DNA from: an uncultured Haliea sp.
GTDB lineage: Bacteria; Pseudomonadota; Gammaproteobacteria; Pseudomonadales; Halieaceae
Reading direction: 5' to 3'
Length of the DNA: 64,000 bases
NCBI GenBank assembly: GCA_913061145.1
Contig: CAJXUQ010000008.1
Span: forward strand, 81,916-145,915
Position numbers and translations under genes: made by a program. Positions 9,563-18,838 of this stretch are shown piece after piece (within the stretch, counting starts at the first letter, position 1; the number at the start of each line of letters is the position of its first letter). The notes under the pieces are model-generated. The model made no database searches. It was given only the letters and a program-made list of their open reading frames with translations, and was not told the origin of the DNA.

Positions 9563-11941
9563 ATGAAGATATTCGCCAGAAACTCTGTTCTGTCCACTCT
9601 GCTGTTGCTCGGGTTGGCGTCACTGACGGCTTGCTCGGATGGCGGCGGGTCTGCTGCGCCACCGCCACCTGAGGTGACGCCCGAGGAGGTGCCGGACCCC
9701 GACCTGGTCGTCATCGAGCCCGGCGAAGATTTCCAGCGGCGGTTGATAGAGGCCTTTATCAACGTTGAGCCCGGGCAGACCATCGAACTGCCCGCTGGAG
9801 AATTTGAGCTGGACGCCCAGCTGTCGCTGGATGTGGACAATGTTACCGTACGCGGCCAGGGTCATGGTGAAACCCTGCTCGACTTCGGCAGCCAGGTGTC
9901 GGGTGGCGAGAGTATCCTGGTCACCAGTAACAACGTGGTGTTGGAAGATTTCGCGGTGATCGACGCGCCGTCAGATGGCATCAAGTTCAAATTCTCCAAC
10001 GGTGTGACACTGCGTTCGGTGCGCGTGGAATGGACCTGTGGCGCCTGTGAGAGCAATGGTGCCTACGGGCTGTACCCGGTACAGACCAAGAACGTGCTGA
10101 TCGAAGACTGTGTGGTCATCGGCGCCAGCGATGCGGGGATCTATGTCGGCCAGTCGGACAAGATCATCGTGCGCCGCAACAATGTCTCCCTGAACGTGGC
10201 GGGCATTGAGATCGAGAACTCCACAGACTCGGATGTGTACGACAACGTTGCGGAGAACAACACGGGCGGCATTCTGGTATTCGACCTGCCGAACCTGTCT
10301 GTGGACGGTGCGCGCGCGCGGATTTTCGACAATACCATCCGCGATAACAATACCCCCAACTTTGCGCCAGCGGGCAATATCGTGGGTGTTGTGCCGGCGG
10401 GCACCGGCATACTCGCCATGGCGTTTGACGATGTGGAGATTTTTGGTAACCGCATTGAAAACAACCAGTCCATGGCGGTGGCCATCGTCAGCTACGACAT
10501 CAGCGGCCTGACCACGAATGATGTGCGCTACGATCCGGATCCGCGCCGCATCCACGTGCACGACAACCTGTACGCCAACAATGCCTACGCACCCGCGGAC
10601 CTTGCGGCGGATGTTGCCGGGCTGTTCGCCGCGCTAGATGGCCTGCCTGAGGTGGTCTATGACGGGCTGGGTGAAGCGGAAGGTGCGTTCCCGGATGCGG
10701 ACCGTATCTGTGTTTCCGAAAAAGCCTCAGTTCGTCTGGGCGTTGTGTTCCAGCCCGGCGGCGGTGGCCCGAGCGTGGATCCCGCCTTCTTTGATTGCGC
10801 GCATGCATCACTGACCGCGGTAGTACTGGATACCCCGGAAGAGATTGCAGAGGGCGAGCGCCCCCTCACCGAAGATGAAATCGCGGCACTGTGTACCCCC
10901 GAGGGCAGCGACCCCAATTTCGATGCGGCGGAAGTCAGCTGTCGGGAGCTTGCCGGTTACAACCTGTTTGCGGATGCGCTGGAGCCGCGCTCAGCCGCCA
11001 ACGACGGTATCGGCTACGAGCTGACCAGCGCACTGTTTACCGACTATGCCAGCAAGTACCGCTTCATCTACGTGCCAGACGGTCTGCAAGCTGCTTACAA
11101 CAGTCAGAACGTATTCGATTTTCCGGTGGGCACCATCATCGCCAAGACCTTCGCCATGCCCAACGACTTCCTGAATCCGGCGGCGGGCGAGGAGATTATC
11201 GAAACCCGTCTGTTGATTCATCGCCGGGATGGGTGGGCAACACTGCCCTATATCTGGCGCGAGGATGGCAGCGGCGCCGACCTGGCGGTGGCGGGAGGCC
11301 GCCGCTCGCTGGAGTGGATTCACAGTGACGGCAGCACGCGCAGCACCGAGTACGTGATTCCCGATGCCAACAGTTGCAAAACCTGCCACGGCATGACCCG
11401 GGCGGAAACGGGCAGTGGCGTGAACACGGAGACCGTCAACCTGCCTATCGGGCCCAAGGCGCGGTTCCTTAACCGCGAGCGCTTGTACGACGGCACCCTG
11501 AAGAACCAGTTGGCGCATATGGCGGATCAAGGTGTCCTGGTGGGTTTGCCGGCAGATCTCGCGGCCATCGATACGGCGCCTGATTGGGAAGACGTGGGCA
11601 AGCCACTCGAGTCACGCGTGAAGGCCTACCTGGACATCAACTGCGCCCATTGCCATAGCCCCGGCGGCTTTGCCAGCAACTCCGGCATGTTCACCGAGTT
11701 CTGGCGCGAGGTGAACGCCACCTACGGTGTCTGCAAGCCCCCCGTTGCTGCCGGGGCAGGCTCAGGTGGCCTGCAGTATGCTCTTGTGCCGGGCAATGCC
11801 GATGCGTCCATCACCGTGTTTCGCATGAACTCCAACGAGCCCAATGTGCGCATGCCGGAAATCGGCCGCAGCATTATTCATGACGAAGCCGTAGGACTGG
11901 TGCGTGACTGGCTGAACAGCCTGAGTGGCGGCTGCGACTGA
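9563..11941 (+). CDS. Lipoprotein fusing a parallel beta-helix domain to an SO2930-type diheme cytochrome c
   Basis: A 792-residue exported lipoprotein (lipobox LTAC near residue 24). Residues about 50-420 are a right-handed parallel beta-helix with repeated N/D-rich turns (e.g. VTSNNVVLEDFAV, VRRNNVSLNVAGIEIENS). The C-terminal part carries two heme c sites, CKTCH and CAHCH, and a late Met (NVRMPEIG) that could be an axial ligand. In Shewanella and relatives these two families (as I recall TIGR03805 and TIGR03806) are adjacent genes; here they form one chain. Function is unknown. GGGAG precedes the ATG and a strong terminator follows. An extracytoplasmic electron-transfer or glycan-linked role is inference only. 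Confidence 0.87.
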   Translation: MKIFARNSVLSTLLLLGLASLTACSDGGGSAAPPPPEVTPEEVPDPDLVVIEPGEDFQRRLIEAFINVEPGQTIELPAGEFELDAQLSLDVDNVTVRGQGHGETLLDFGSQVSGGESILVTSNNVVLEDFAVIDAPSDGIKFKFSNGVTLRSVRVEWTCGACESNGAYGLYPVQTKNVLIEDCVVIGASDAGIYVGQSDKIIVRRNNVSLNVAGIEIENSTDSDVYDNVAENNTGGILVFDLPNLSVDGARARIFDNTIRDNNTPNFAPAGNIVGVVPAGTGILAMAFDDVEIFGNRIENNQSMAVAIVSYDISGLTTNDVRYDPDPRRIHVHDNLYANNAYAPADLAADVAGLFAALDGLPEVVYDGLGEAEGAFPDADRICVSEKASVRLGVVFQPGGGGPSVDPAFFDCAHASLTAVVLDTPEEIAEGERPLTEDEIAALCTPEGSDPNFDAAEVSCRELAGYNLFADALEPRSAANDGIGYELTSALFTDYASKYRFIYVPDGLQAAYNSQNVFDFPVGTIIAKTFAMPNDFLNPAAGEEIIETRLLIHRRDGWATLPYIWREDGSGADLAVAGGRRSLEWIHSDGSTRSTEYVIPDANSCKTCHGMTRAETGSGVNTETVNLPIGPKARFLNRERLYDGTLKNQLAHMADQGVLVGLPADLAAIDTAPDWEDVGKPLESRVKAYLDINCAHCHSPGGFASNSGMFTEFWREVNATYGVCKPPVAAGAGSGGLQYALVPGNADASITVFRMNSNEPNVRMPEIGRSIIHDEAVGLVRDWLNSLSGGCD

Positions 11942-11964
11942 GTGCGTCGCGCGCGGTAACACAG

Positions 11965-11994
11965 GCCCGCCGCAGAGACTGGGGCGGGCTTTTT
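11965..11994 (+). terminator. Rho-independent terminator after the diheme lipoprotein
   Basis: GCCCGCC and GGCGGGC form a 7-bp GC stem with an 11-nt loop, followed by TTTTT. It starts 24 nt after the lipoprotein stop and just before the convergent bfr 3' end. The minus strand lacks a U-tract here, so it serves the plus-strand gene. Confidence 0.88.
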
Positions 11995-11998
11995 CCTT

Positions 11999-12463
11999 CT
12001 AGATCATGGACTGCTGGTAGTTCTGTATACCGACGCGCTCGATGAGCTCGAGTTGCGTCTCCAGCCAGTCGACGTGCTCTTCTTCGCTCCTCAGGATCTC
12101 GGAGAACAGGTCGCGGGTGCCGAAATCAGAGACCGATTCACAGTGCACGATGGCCTCGCGCAACAGCGGAATGGCCAGCTCTTCCTGTTTCATGTCGCAT
12201 TGCAGGATTTCTGCAACGTTTTCACCAATGTACAGTTTGCCGAGGTCCTGCAGGTTAGGCAGCCCCTCGAGGAACAGAATACGCTTGATCAGCAGATCGG
12301 CGTGCTTCATTTCATCGATGGATTCCTCGTACTCTTTCTCATTGAGCTTGTTCAGCCCCCAGTTTTCAAACATTCGCGCGTGCAGGAAATACTGATTGAT
12401 GGCCGTGAGTTCGTTTTTCAGTGCCTGGTTCAGGAAGGCAATGACCTGCTTGTCACCTTTCAC
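11999..12463 (-). CDS. bfr: Bacterioferritin
   Basis: A 154-residue heme-containing ferritin that oxidises and stores iron as a 24-mer. All ferroxidase ligands sit at canonical positions (Glu18, Glu51, His54, Glu94, Glu127, His130), and the inter-subunit heme ligand is Met52 (DEMKHAD). It should therefore be catalytically complete. The start codon is GTG with AAGGAG 7-8 nt upstream. It is divergent from bfd, its usual electron-donor partner for iron release, across a 180-nt region with Fur-like sequences. Confidence 0.97.
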   Translation of the reverse strand: MKGDKQVIAFLNQALKNELTAINQYFLHARMFENWGLNKLNEKEYEESIDEMKHADLLIKRILFLEGLPNLQDLGKLYIGENVAEILQCDMKQEELAIPLLREAIVHCESVSDFGTRDLFSEILRSEEEHVDWLETQLELIERVGIQNYQQSMI

Positions 12464-12570
12464 GCTCTGCTCCTTGTGTGGTGGGTTTCCCCTGCAGTGT
12501 AGTCAACTTGGCGTCGGGAGACCACGGATTCCGGCCGTCAAGCTCGGCGGCCCATTTCTGTGTTCGAGAC

Positions 12571-12608
12571 TGACAATTAATACCACACGCAATTGACAAT
12601 TATTCGCA
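12571..12608 (+). promoter_or_regulatory. Tandem Fur-like boxes between bfr and bfd
   Basis: The 9-mer TGACAATTA occurs twice, 23 bp apart (12571 and 12594). Each copy begins a 7-1-7 arrangement resembling the Fur consensus TGATAAT-N-ATTATCA (about 11 of 14 positions each by eye). The second copy overlaps the -35 element of the bfd promoter, the position expected for iron-dependent repression of bfd and the downstream receptor. This is a visual match only. Confidence 0.55.
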
Positions 12609-12620
12609 TTCGTCTACACT
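12593..12620 (+). promoter_or_regulatory. Sigma-70-type promoter of bfd
   Basis: A perfect -35 (TTGACA, 12593-12598) is separated by 16 nt from TACACT (12615-12620). The bfd ATG lies 24 nt downstream with AGGAGG at 12631-12636. The -35 is embedded in a Fur-like box. Confidence 0.7.
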
Positions 12621-12643
12621 GGGTGCAGTCAGGAGGTTATTGC

Positions 12644-12856
12644 ATGTTTATTTGTCTGTGCCGCGGAGTGACCGACTCCGCCATCCGCGCCGAAGTCCAG
12701 CAGGGCGCCGTCCGCTATGAAGACATTCAGGCCCGCCTGGAGGTGGGTACATGTTGCGGTACCTGCAAGGACAGCGCTGAAGAAGTGATAGCCGAGACGG
12801 TTGCTGAATCCCTTTTCTTTGAACTCAAGCCCACATCGGAAACCGCCTGGGCCTGA
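12644..12856 (+). CDS. bfd: Bacterioferritin-associated ferredoxin
   Basis: A 70-residue [2Fe-2S] ferredoxin that reduces bacterioferritin heme to release stored iron. The cluster pattern is as expected: C4-x-C6 near the N-terminus (MFICLC) and C38-x2-C41 (GTCCGTC). The ORF track starts upstream, but the ATG at 12644 is preceded by a strong AGGAGG and gives the usual family N-terminus. It is the first gene of an apparent two-gene unit: the FecA-like receptor starts 14 nt after its stop. Iron starvation would thus raise both release of stored iron and uptake of external iron, which fits the Fur-like boxes upstream. Confidence 0.95.
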   Translation: MFICLCRGVTDSAIRAEVQQGAVRYEDIQARLEVGTCCGTCKDSAEEVIAETVAESLFFELKPTSETAWA

Positions 12857-12870
12857 TCCTGGAGTAACCT

Positions 12871-14928
12871 ATGAACACCATGCCCTCGCGCCCACCGAAA
12901 CGGGTGCTCACCCTTGCTGTTGCCGCCATTTTGCTGCCATCCGGCCTTGCCGCGCAGGAGGGGGGTGAATTTCCCATGCCGGTGATCGAGGTTATCGGCA
13001 AAAGCGACGATGCCGTGTCGCGGCAGACGGGTTCGGTGGTGCTGATTGACCGGGAGGCGCTGGAGCTGATCCAGCCGCTGTCCACCGATGACGCGCTGCG
13101 CCGCGTCGCCGGCATCAATGCGACAACGGAAGACGAGACGGCGATTGTAGCCAATCTGGGAATTCGCGGGTTGTCGGCCAGTGAGTCAAAATCCCTGATT
13201 CTTGAAGACGGTGTGCCTGTGGCCCCGGGCCTGTTTATCGGCAACGAGCGGTATTTCAACCCCCGCATTCAGCGTGTCGAACGCATCGAAGTGCTGAAAG
13301 GGTCGGCGTCCCTGCGCTATGGCCCCTCCACCATCGGTGGCGTGGTGAACTACCAGACGAAGACACCGGACGACGGTGTTCTGCTGTCGGGTCGGCTTGG
13401 CTCTTTCGATACCCGCGAAGCCTCCCTGGAGGCGGGAGGTCGCAGCGCCTCTGGCGATGCCTTTGCCGGGCTTGTGGCGACCCGCGCAGAAAGCGACGGC
13501 TTCATGGACAAGGACTACGAAATGACGGACATTCTCGTCAAGTCCGGCATGGCGCTCAGCGACAGCCAGGAGGTGGGTGTGAAGTTCTCCTGGTACGAAA
13601 ATGACGCCAACATTTCCTACCGCGGCCTGTTGCTCGGTGACTATGAGGCCGGCGCAACCTACAACCCGGCGCCAGATGACTACTTCCTGACCGATCGTGT
13701 GGCCTTCGACCTCAATCATGCCTGGCGCATCAACGATAACGCCAGGCTGCAAACCGTGGCCTACTGGAGCGAGGTGTCGCGGGATTACTGGCGCTACAAT
13801 GTCGATACAGCGGCCTCCAACGAGGCGGGTCGCTGGGTTTATACCGACACCCTCACCGGCAACAACCGGTCCTTTGAGCGGCTCGGCCTGGAGACACGCC
13901 TGCAGCTGGATCACCAGCTTTTCGGCCTGGAAAATGCCGCGGAAATCGGTTTCCGGGTGATGAGCGAGGAGTCGGACGACACGCGCATACGCGCCACTCG
14001 GGACGCCGATCGCACCGGTATCAATGACCGCCATATCGTGGATAGCGCCGACAGCATCGCAGTGCACGTGCAGAACCGTACCGAGCTGACCCAGCGGCTG
14101 GCAGTGACACCGGGGCTGCGAATCGAATCCTATGAGCAGAAGCGTCGGGTGCTGACCGAGAACAACGCCTCGGCCAAAACTTCCAACACTGAGCTCCTGC
14201 CCGGGGTCGGCGCAACCTTCGAACTGACCCCCACGGCCCAGCTCTACGGCGGCCTCTACCGCGCGTTCTCGCCGGCGGCAAATGGCGTGGCGCTGGACGG
14301 CCTCACGGACCAGAGCCTGGACGGCGAGCGCTCTAACAATTATGAGGTCGGCATTCGTGGCTTGCAGGGCAAGCTGAGCTATGAAGTCGCTGCGTTCTAT
14401 ATGGATTTCGACAACCAGGTGGTCACGGGCAACAGCGATCCCAACCTGTCCCAGTCCAATGCCGGCGAAACGGTGCATAAAGGCATGGAGCTGATCCTCG
14501 GCTATGAGTTGGGCGCGGGCTTCAGCGTGGATGCCAACGCGACCTGGGTGCCTGAGTCGGACTTCCAGACTGGGGAGTTTGCGGGGAACAGGCTGCCCTA
14601 TGCACCGGAGCATCTGGCCAATCTGGCCCTTAACTACCGTGGCAGCCAGTGGAATGCCGCGCTGACCGCCCACTACCGTGGCTCGCAGTTCGGTGATGCA
14701 AGCAACCAGGTTGATATCCCCGACAACGCAGCCGGCGGTATCTGGGGTGGCAAGATGCCTTCCTATACGCTGCTGGATTTCATGGCTGAGTATGAATTCA
14801 GCAGCAGCCTGACGGTGTTCGGTGCGGTGAAAAACCTGACAGATGAACGCTATATCACGGGCCTGCGCCAGGGTATCTACGTGGGGCCCGAGCGCTCTTT
14901 TGAAATCGGCGCGCGCTTCCGCCTCTGA
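12871..14928 (+). CDS. TonB-dependent ferric-siderophore/citrate receptor, FecA-like
   Basis: A 685-residue outer-membrane receptor. A signal peptide ends near GLAAQ. The plug contains VIEVIGK, IRGLSASESKSLILEDG and RIEVLKGSASLRYGPSTIGGVVN, a pattern close to FecA-type iron-chelate receptors. The barrel ends in the typical aromatic/basic strand (RSFEIGARFRL). It lacks the extra N-terminal signalling domain of FecA transducers, and no fecIR pair is nearby, so control is probably by Fur through the bfd promoter. GGAG precedes the ATG. The iron-chelate role is supported by sequence style and linkage to bfd; the exact ligand is unknown. Confidence 0.92.
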   Translation: MNTMPSRPPKRVLTLAVAAILLPSGLAAQEGGEFPMPVIEVIGKSDDAVSRQTGSVVLIDREALELIQPLSTDDALRRVAGINATTEDETAIVANLGIRGLSASESKSLILEDGVPVAPGLFIGNERYFNPRIQRVERIEVLKGSASLRYGPSTIGGVVNYQTKTPDDGVLLSGRLGSFDTREASLEAGGRSASGDAFAGLVATRAESDGFMDKDYEMTDILVKSGMALSDSQEVGVKFSWYENDANISYRGLLLGDYEAGATYNPAPDDYFLTDRVAFDLNHAWRINDNARLQTVAYWSEVSRDYWRYNVDTAASNEAGRWVYTDTLTGNNRSFERLGLETRLQLDHQLFGLENAAEIGFRVMSEESDDTRIRATRDADRTGINDRHIVDSADSIAVHVQNRTELTQRLAVTPGLRIESYEQKRRVLTENNASAKTSNTELLPGVGATFELTPTAQLYGGLYRAFSPAANGVALDGLTDQSLDGERSNNYEVGIRGLQGKLSYEVAAFYMDFDNQVVTGNSDPNLSQSNAGETVHKGMELILGYELGAGFSVDANATWVPESDFQTGEFAGNRLPYAPEHLANLALNYRGSQWNAALTAHYRGSQFGDASNQVDIPDNAAGGIWGGKMPSYTLLDFMAEYEFSSSLTVFGAVKNLTDERYITGLRQGIYVGPERSFEIGARFRL

Positions 14929-15039
14929 TGCCAGGGCCCCCGCCGCGGGTGCCAGGGCTGCCCGGTGGTGTTGGGTCCCCCCACTGATGTAACCTTTTCT
15001 TTGTCGCATGGCCAGGCATGACACGGCGGGGAGGATGGC

Positions 15040-15954
15040 GTGGCGCGAACAACCGGGAAAGTCGTTGCACTCCTGCTACTGCTGATGTCAGTGAGCTCGA
15101 GGCCACTGGCACAGGAGCTTTCTCCCCGCGCCTACTGGCCCGCACCACAGGGCACGCAGATCGGTGCCCTCGGGTTTGCGCATACCCGGGGCGACACCAT
15201 TCCCGATCCCTCGTTGCCGATTGCCGGCCTTAACTCGTCCATTACCACGGCACAGCTCAGTGTTCGCCAGACCTTCTCCCTCGCGGGGCGCACCGCGACC
15301 TTTGTGGTAGATGCGCCTTATGCCAGCGGCCGCTCCTCAGCAGAGATTGATGGGCTGGGCACGGTGTCTCGCGACTATGATGGCCTCGGGGATATCGCTG
15401 CAACACTGTCGGTCAACTTTTCCGGTGCGCCCGCCATGGATCGTAAGGCCTTTGCCGAGATGCTGCGGTCGCCCCGCCCCCTGCTTGGCGGCAGCCTGCG
15501 CATTGTGGCACCGACGGGCCGCTACGACCCTGAGCGGCTGCTGAATGTCGGTGCGAACCGCTGGGCAACCAAGCTGGAGCTGGGTTACATCCTGCCTATC
15601 GGAAACCAGTGGATATGGGAGCTTGAGGCGGGCGGCTGGTGGTTTCAGGACAACGACAACTTTCTGGGCTTGCGGCGGGAGCAGGCTGCGCTGTACTCGG
15701 TCGAGACGCATCTCGTGCGCCAGATCCATCCGGGACTTTGGGTATCGCTGGATGCGAACTTCTATCGCGGAGGACGAAGCACGCTGGGCGGCCGGCGCCT
15801 GGATAACCTGCAGCGCGACAGTAAAGCGGGATTCACCCTGGTATTCCCCTTCAACCGGCGCAATGCGTTTAAGCTCGCCTATGAGCAGGGCTCCCTCAAC
15901 GACAGCGATGAAAACTTTCGCGCCTACTCGCTCAGCTATCTGCGCACCTTCTAG
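15040..15954 (+). CDS. Outer-membrane transporter-like protein (MetA-pathway phenol-degradation family)
   Basis: A 304-residue protein with a GTG start and GGGGAGGA upstream. A cleavable signal peptide (VVALLLLLMSVSS...AQ) is followed by alternating-residue beta strands and a C-terminal strand ending SYLRTF, as in an outer-membrane barrel. The style (GGSLRIVAPTGRYDPERLLNVGANRW) matches the PF13557-type transporter family often found near aromatic-degradation genes. No degradation genes adjoin it here, so the substrate is unknown. It lies about 110 nt after the FecA-like receptor, and I see no terminator between, so co-transcription is possible. Confidence 0.72.
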   Translation: MARTTGKVVALLLLLMSVSSRPLAQELSPRAYWPAPQGTQIGALGFAHTRGDTIPDPSLPIAGLNSSITTAQLSVRQTFSLAGRTATFVVDAPYASGRSSAEIDGLGTVSRDYDGLGDIAATLSVNFSGAPAMDRKAFAEMLRSPRPLLGGSLRIVAPTGRYDPERLLNVGANRWATKLELGYILPIGNQWIWELEAGGWWFQDNDNFLGLRREQAALYSVETHLVRQIHPGLWVSLDANFYRGGRSTLGGRRLDNLQRDSKAGFTLVFPFNRRNAFKLAYEQGSLNDSDENFRAYSLSYLRTF

Positions 15955-15981
15955 CCGGTGCGTTCCGAACGTCGGCCCGTA

Positions 15982-16839
15982 TCAGATGGGGTAGGTGAAT
16001 CCGGTACAGTCTTCCGTATACGCCCACAGCTTAGCCGCGGCCGCATCGTCTCTGGCCCAGGGACGCGGACGCACCCGCTTGCAGTTGGCAAAATACTCAC
16101 CGCTGGTGTCTGCAACGTCATCGCTGGTGCACAGATACACAGATGTCTCGGCACCCTTGTCCGGGGAGCGGAAGAATATCTTCATGAACGCCGGTGCAAT
16201 GTTCTTCAGGAAGCCGTCATTCTGCTGGCCCAGTGAGGTGGCTACCGCGCCGGGGTGCAGGGCGTTGACCGTGATCGGCTGCCCCTCGAGACGCTGTGCC
16301 AGGGTTCGGGTGAACAGAATGTTCGCCAGCTTGGAGCGGCCATATTCGCGAAACGCCTTGTAGTTCTTCTCCGCCTGCATGTCATCGAAATGCATGCCGC
16401 GGACAAACGCGTGCGCGGCAGACGCAACGTTGACGATGCGTGCGCTGGGCGCTTCCATCAATGCGGGCAGCAGCAGGCCCGTGAGCAGGAAGGGCGCGAA
16501 GTGGTTCACCGCGAGCGTCTCTTCGTAGCCGTCCACCGTCGTCTTGCGGCTGGTATTCATCAGGCCCGCGTTGTTGAGGAGTATGTCTATCGGCCGCCCC
16601 TGGGACAGGCACGTTTCGCCGGCGGCGCGAACGCTGGCCAGGCTTGCCATGTCAAGCTGTACCACGCTGGGCTCAGCCCCGCCCGCTGCGACGATCTCCC
16701 GGCTGAGCGCCGCACCCTTTTCCAGATTGCGGCACAGCAGCGTGAGTACCGCTCCCTTGCCGGCAAGGGTGAGGGCGGCGCTGCGGCCAATGCCCGCCGT
16801 GGGGCCCGTGATAGCGATATGCTTGTTGTTGATATCCAT
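15982..16839 (-). CDS. SDR-family oxidoreductase, retinol-dehydrogenase-like
   Basis: A 285-residue short-chain dehydrogenase/reductase. The nucleotide-binding motif TGPTAGIG is at residues 11-18, NNAG occurs mid-protein, and the catalytic pair is YGRSKLAN. The longer chain and the YxxSKLAN style resemble the retinol dehydrogenase/WW-oxidoreductase branch rather than classical 250-residue SDRs. Cofactor and substrate cannot be told from sequence. GGGAAGAG precedes the ATG. The gene stands alone, convergent with the transporter gene. Confidence 0.88.
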   Translation of the reverse strand: MDINNKHIAITGPTAGIGRSAALTLAGKGAVLTLLCRNLEKGAALSREIVAAGGAEPSVVQLDMASLASVRAAGETCLSQGRPIDILLNNAGLMNTSRKTTVDGYEETLAVNHFAPFLLTGLLLPALMEAPSARIVNVASAAHAFVRGMHFDDMQAEKNYKAFREYGRSKLANILFTRTLAQRLEGQPITVNALHPGAVATSLGQQNDGFLKNIAPAFMKIFFRSPDKGAETSVYLCTSDDVADTSGEYFANCKRVRPRPWARDDAAAAKLWAYTEDCTGFTYPI

Positions 16840-16900
16840 GGTGTGCTCTTCCCTCGTTGACCATTAATAGTGGTATGGGGTGGGTCATTTCGGACGTCGG

Positions 16901-18682
16901 CTACAGGCTCTCTGTAGACCAGACCAGCGCCAGCAGCTTGCCCTCGGCCAGCTCCTCCACGGGTGCATCGTCGTTGATGACGCGCAGTTTGCCGTCAGTT
17001 GTCAGGGTGAACAGCGGGATCATGCTGGTGCCATTTTTTTCTTTGTAGGCGACGAGGTCAAACTCTGCATTGAGGTTGATCGCCCGTATCTCCGCGCCAC
17101 GCGCCAGCAGGCTGGCCAGCTTCTGGTAGGTGACTTCGCTGCCAAAGAGACGCGGTGCGCGGAATTCGTCCGCGGGCCGTTCACGCTCGCTGACTTCACG
17201 CTCTTCCGCGTTGCGCAGGCTGAAAACCTTCTTCGGGCCGAACTCGCTGCGGTATTTCAGGCAGGCCAGCGTGTTCCAACGCGCGCGCCGGGACATGGCG
17301 AAGAGTCTCCCAATGCCCACGAGTTCCAGATACTGGTCGGCGTGGGAGGAAATCGGATCGCCGTAATAGGTTTCCAGTCCCGCCATGCGTGCGCTGCGAA
17401 TCTCTTCATAGGAGGTGTCTGCGAGTTTTACCCGGAAACCCTGCCGTACCAGGGCCTGGGCCACGGCCCGAGCCACGGCATTCGCGCCGACAATCAGTAC
17501 GCCGTTCGGCTCCGCTTCGGCGAGGCCCAGTGCACGGGTCGCCGCGCCGGCGGTGAGGCTCTGCAGCACGACGGTGGCGATGATCACCAGGAACGTGTAG
17601 GCCACCAGGTCCGAGGCGCCAGGGTAGTCGATGCCTTCGAGTCGCAGCGCAAACAGTGAGGAGACGGCTGCGGCAACAATACCGCGCGGTGCAACCCAGC
17701 TCAGCAGCGCTTTCTGGCGCCAGCTGTAGTTGCCGCCGATGGCGGATGCCCATACCACGACCGGCCGCGCCAGTAGCACCACCAGCAGCACGATCACGCC
17801 GTTCCAGCCGGTGGCGAGAATATCCTGGGGATCAACCCGCGCGCCCAGCACAATGAACAGCACCGAGATAATCAGCACCGACAGGCTTTCCTTGAAGCTG
17901 AGTATTTCACTCACGCCCACGTCTTTCATATTGCCCAGCCAGATGCCCATCACGGTAACGGTGAGCAGGCCGGATTCGTGGGCGACGTAATCACTGCCGG
18001 CGAACATCATGATGACCCAGGCCAGGGTGACCACGTTGATGAGGTATTCCGGAACCCAGTGTTTGCGCAACACGAACCCCAGGCTGAGGGCGCCAACAAA
18101 ACCCGCCACCAGGCCGACGCCGATGCTCTGGGCAAACACGGCCCACGAATCCACGCCTGAGAGGATGTACTGGAAGACCAGAACGGCAAGCAGCGCGCCC
18201 ACCGGGTCAATCAGAATGCCCTCCCAGCGCAGCACCTGGCTGACCTCCGGCTTGGCGCGCATGGTGCGCAACAACGGGTTGATTACAGTCGGCCCGGTGA
18301 CCACGACCAGTGCCGCAAACAGCAGGGCAACAGGCAGGGAGAAGTCGGCCAGCAGCCAGCAGCCTACCGCCATCAGCACCCAGTTAAGCAGGGCCCCCCA
18401 GCTCACCAGGTTGGTGACTACCCGTCCGTGGCCCTTCAGGTCTCGGAACTTCAGCGTCATGCCACCTTCGAATAGCACCAGTGCCACCCCGAGAGACACC
18501 ATGGGGAAGAGCAGGTCACCGAACTGTTCATCGGGTCGGAGCAGTCCGGTGACGGGTCCGGCGATGATGCCCAGCACCAGCAGGGCAAGGATAGAGGGCT
18601 GCTTCAGTCGCCAGGAGAGCCACTGGGCCCCCACGCCCAGTACCAGTACGGCGGCGATGATGTACAGCAGGTTCTGATCCAC
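16901..18682 (-). CDS. CPA-family Na+(K+)/H+ antiporter with C-terminal TrkA-N domain
   Basis: About 593 residues when started at GTG 18682, which has AGGAGT upstream; the ORF-track start at 18748 adds an unlikely basic leader. Residues about 1-400 form some 12 membrane segments of a CPA exchanger, including VTGPTVINPLL and the WVAPRGIVAAAVSSLFALRL stretch typical of NhaP/KefB-type proteins. From about residue 405 a Rossmann RCK/TrkA-N region (GVLIVGANAVARAVAQAL) suggests gating by a nucleotide, followed by a TrkA-C-like tail. It probably exchanges Na+ or K+ for H+ in pH or osmotic homeostasis. The ion cannot be fixed from sequence. Confidence 0.9.
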   Translation of the reverse strand: MDQNLLYIIAAVLVLGVGAQWLSWRLKQPSILALLVLGIIAGPVTGLLRPDEQFGDLLFPMVSLGVALVLFEGGMTLKFRDLKGHGRVVTNLVSWGALLNWVLMAVGCWLLADFSLPVALLFAALVVVTGPTVINPLLRTMRAKPEVSQVLRWEGILIDPVGALLAVLVFQYILSGVDSWAVFAQSIGVGLVAGFVGALSLGFVLRKHWVPEYLINVVTLAWVIMMFAGSDYVAHESGLLTVTVMGIWLGNMKDVGVSEILSFKESLSVLIISVLFIVLGARVDPQDILATGWNGVIVLLVVLLARPVVVWASAIGGNYSWRQKALLSWVAPRGIVAAAVSSLFALRLEGIDYPGASDLVAYTFLVIIATVVLQSLTAGAATRALGLAEAEPNGVLIVGANAVARAVAQALVRQGFRVKLADTSYEEIRSARMAGLETYYGDPISSHADQYLELVGIGRLFAMSRRARWNTLACLKYRSEFGPKKVFSLRNAEEREVSERERPADEFRAPRLFGSEVTYQKLASLLARGAEIRAINLNAEFDLVAYKEKNGTSMIPLFTLTTDGKLRVINDDAPVEELAEGKLLALVWSTESL

Positions 18683-18838
18683 GCGAGACTCCTGTCGGTA
18701 TGCGATGCCAGCGCAGCATAGCGCAATTGTTGGTGTCCGCGCGCGCACGGTTGGCGAGGGGCACGTCCGGGTGCGAGAGTGCGCGTGGTGTCAAGAGAGC
18801 GCCGCACCCGCTGAAACGGTGCGACGCTTGTACGTTGC

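Noticed and set aside
13186-15024. 612-aa minus-strand ORF
   Set aside because: Shadow of the FecA-like receptor; His/Arg/Gln-rich composition and no motifs.
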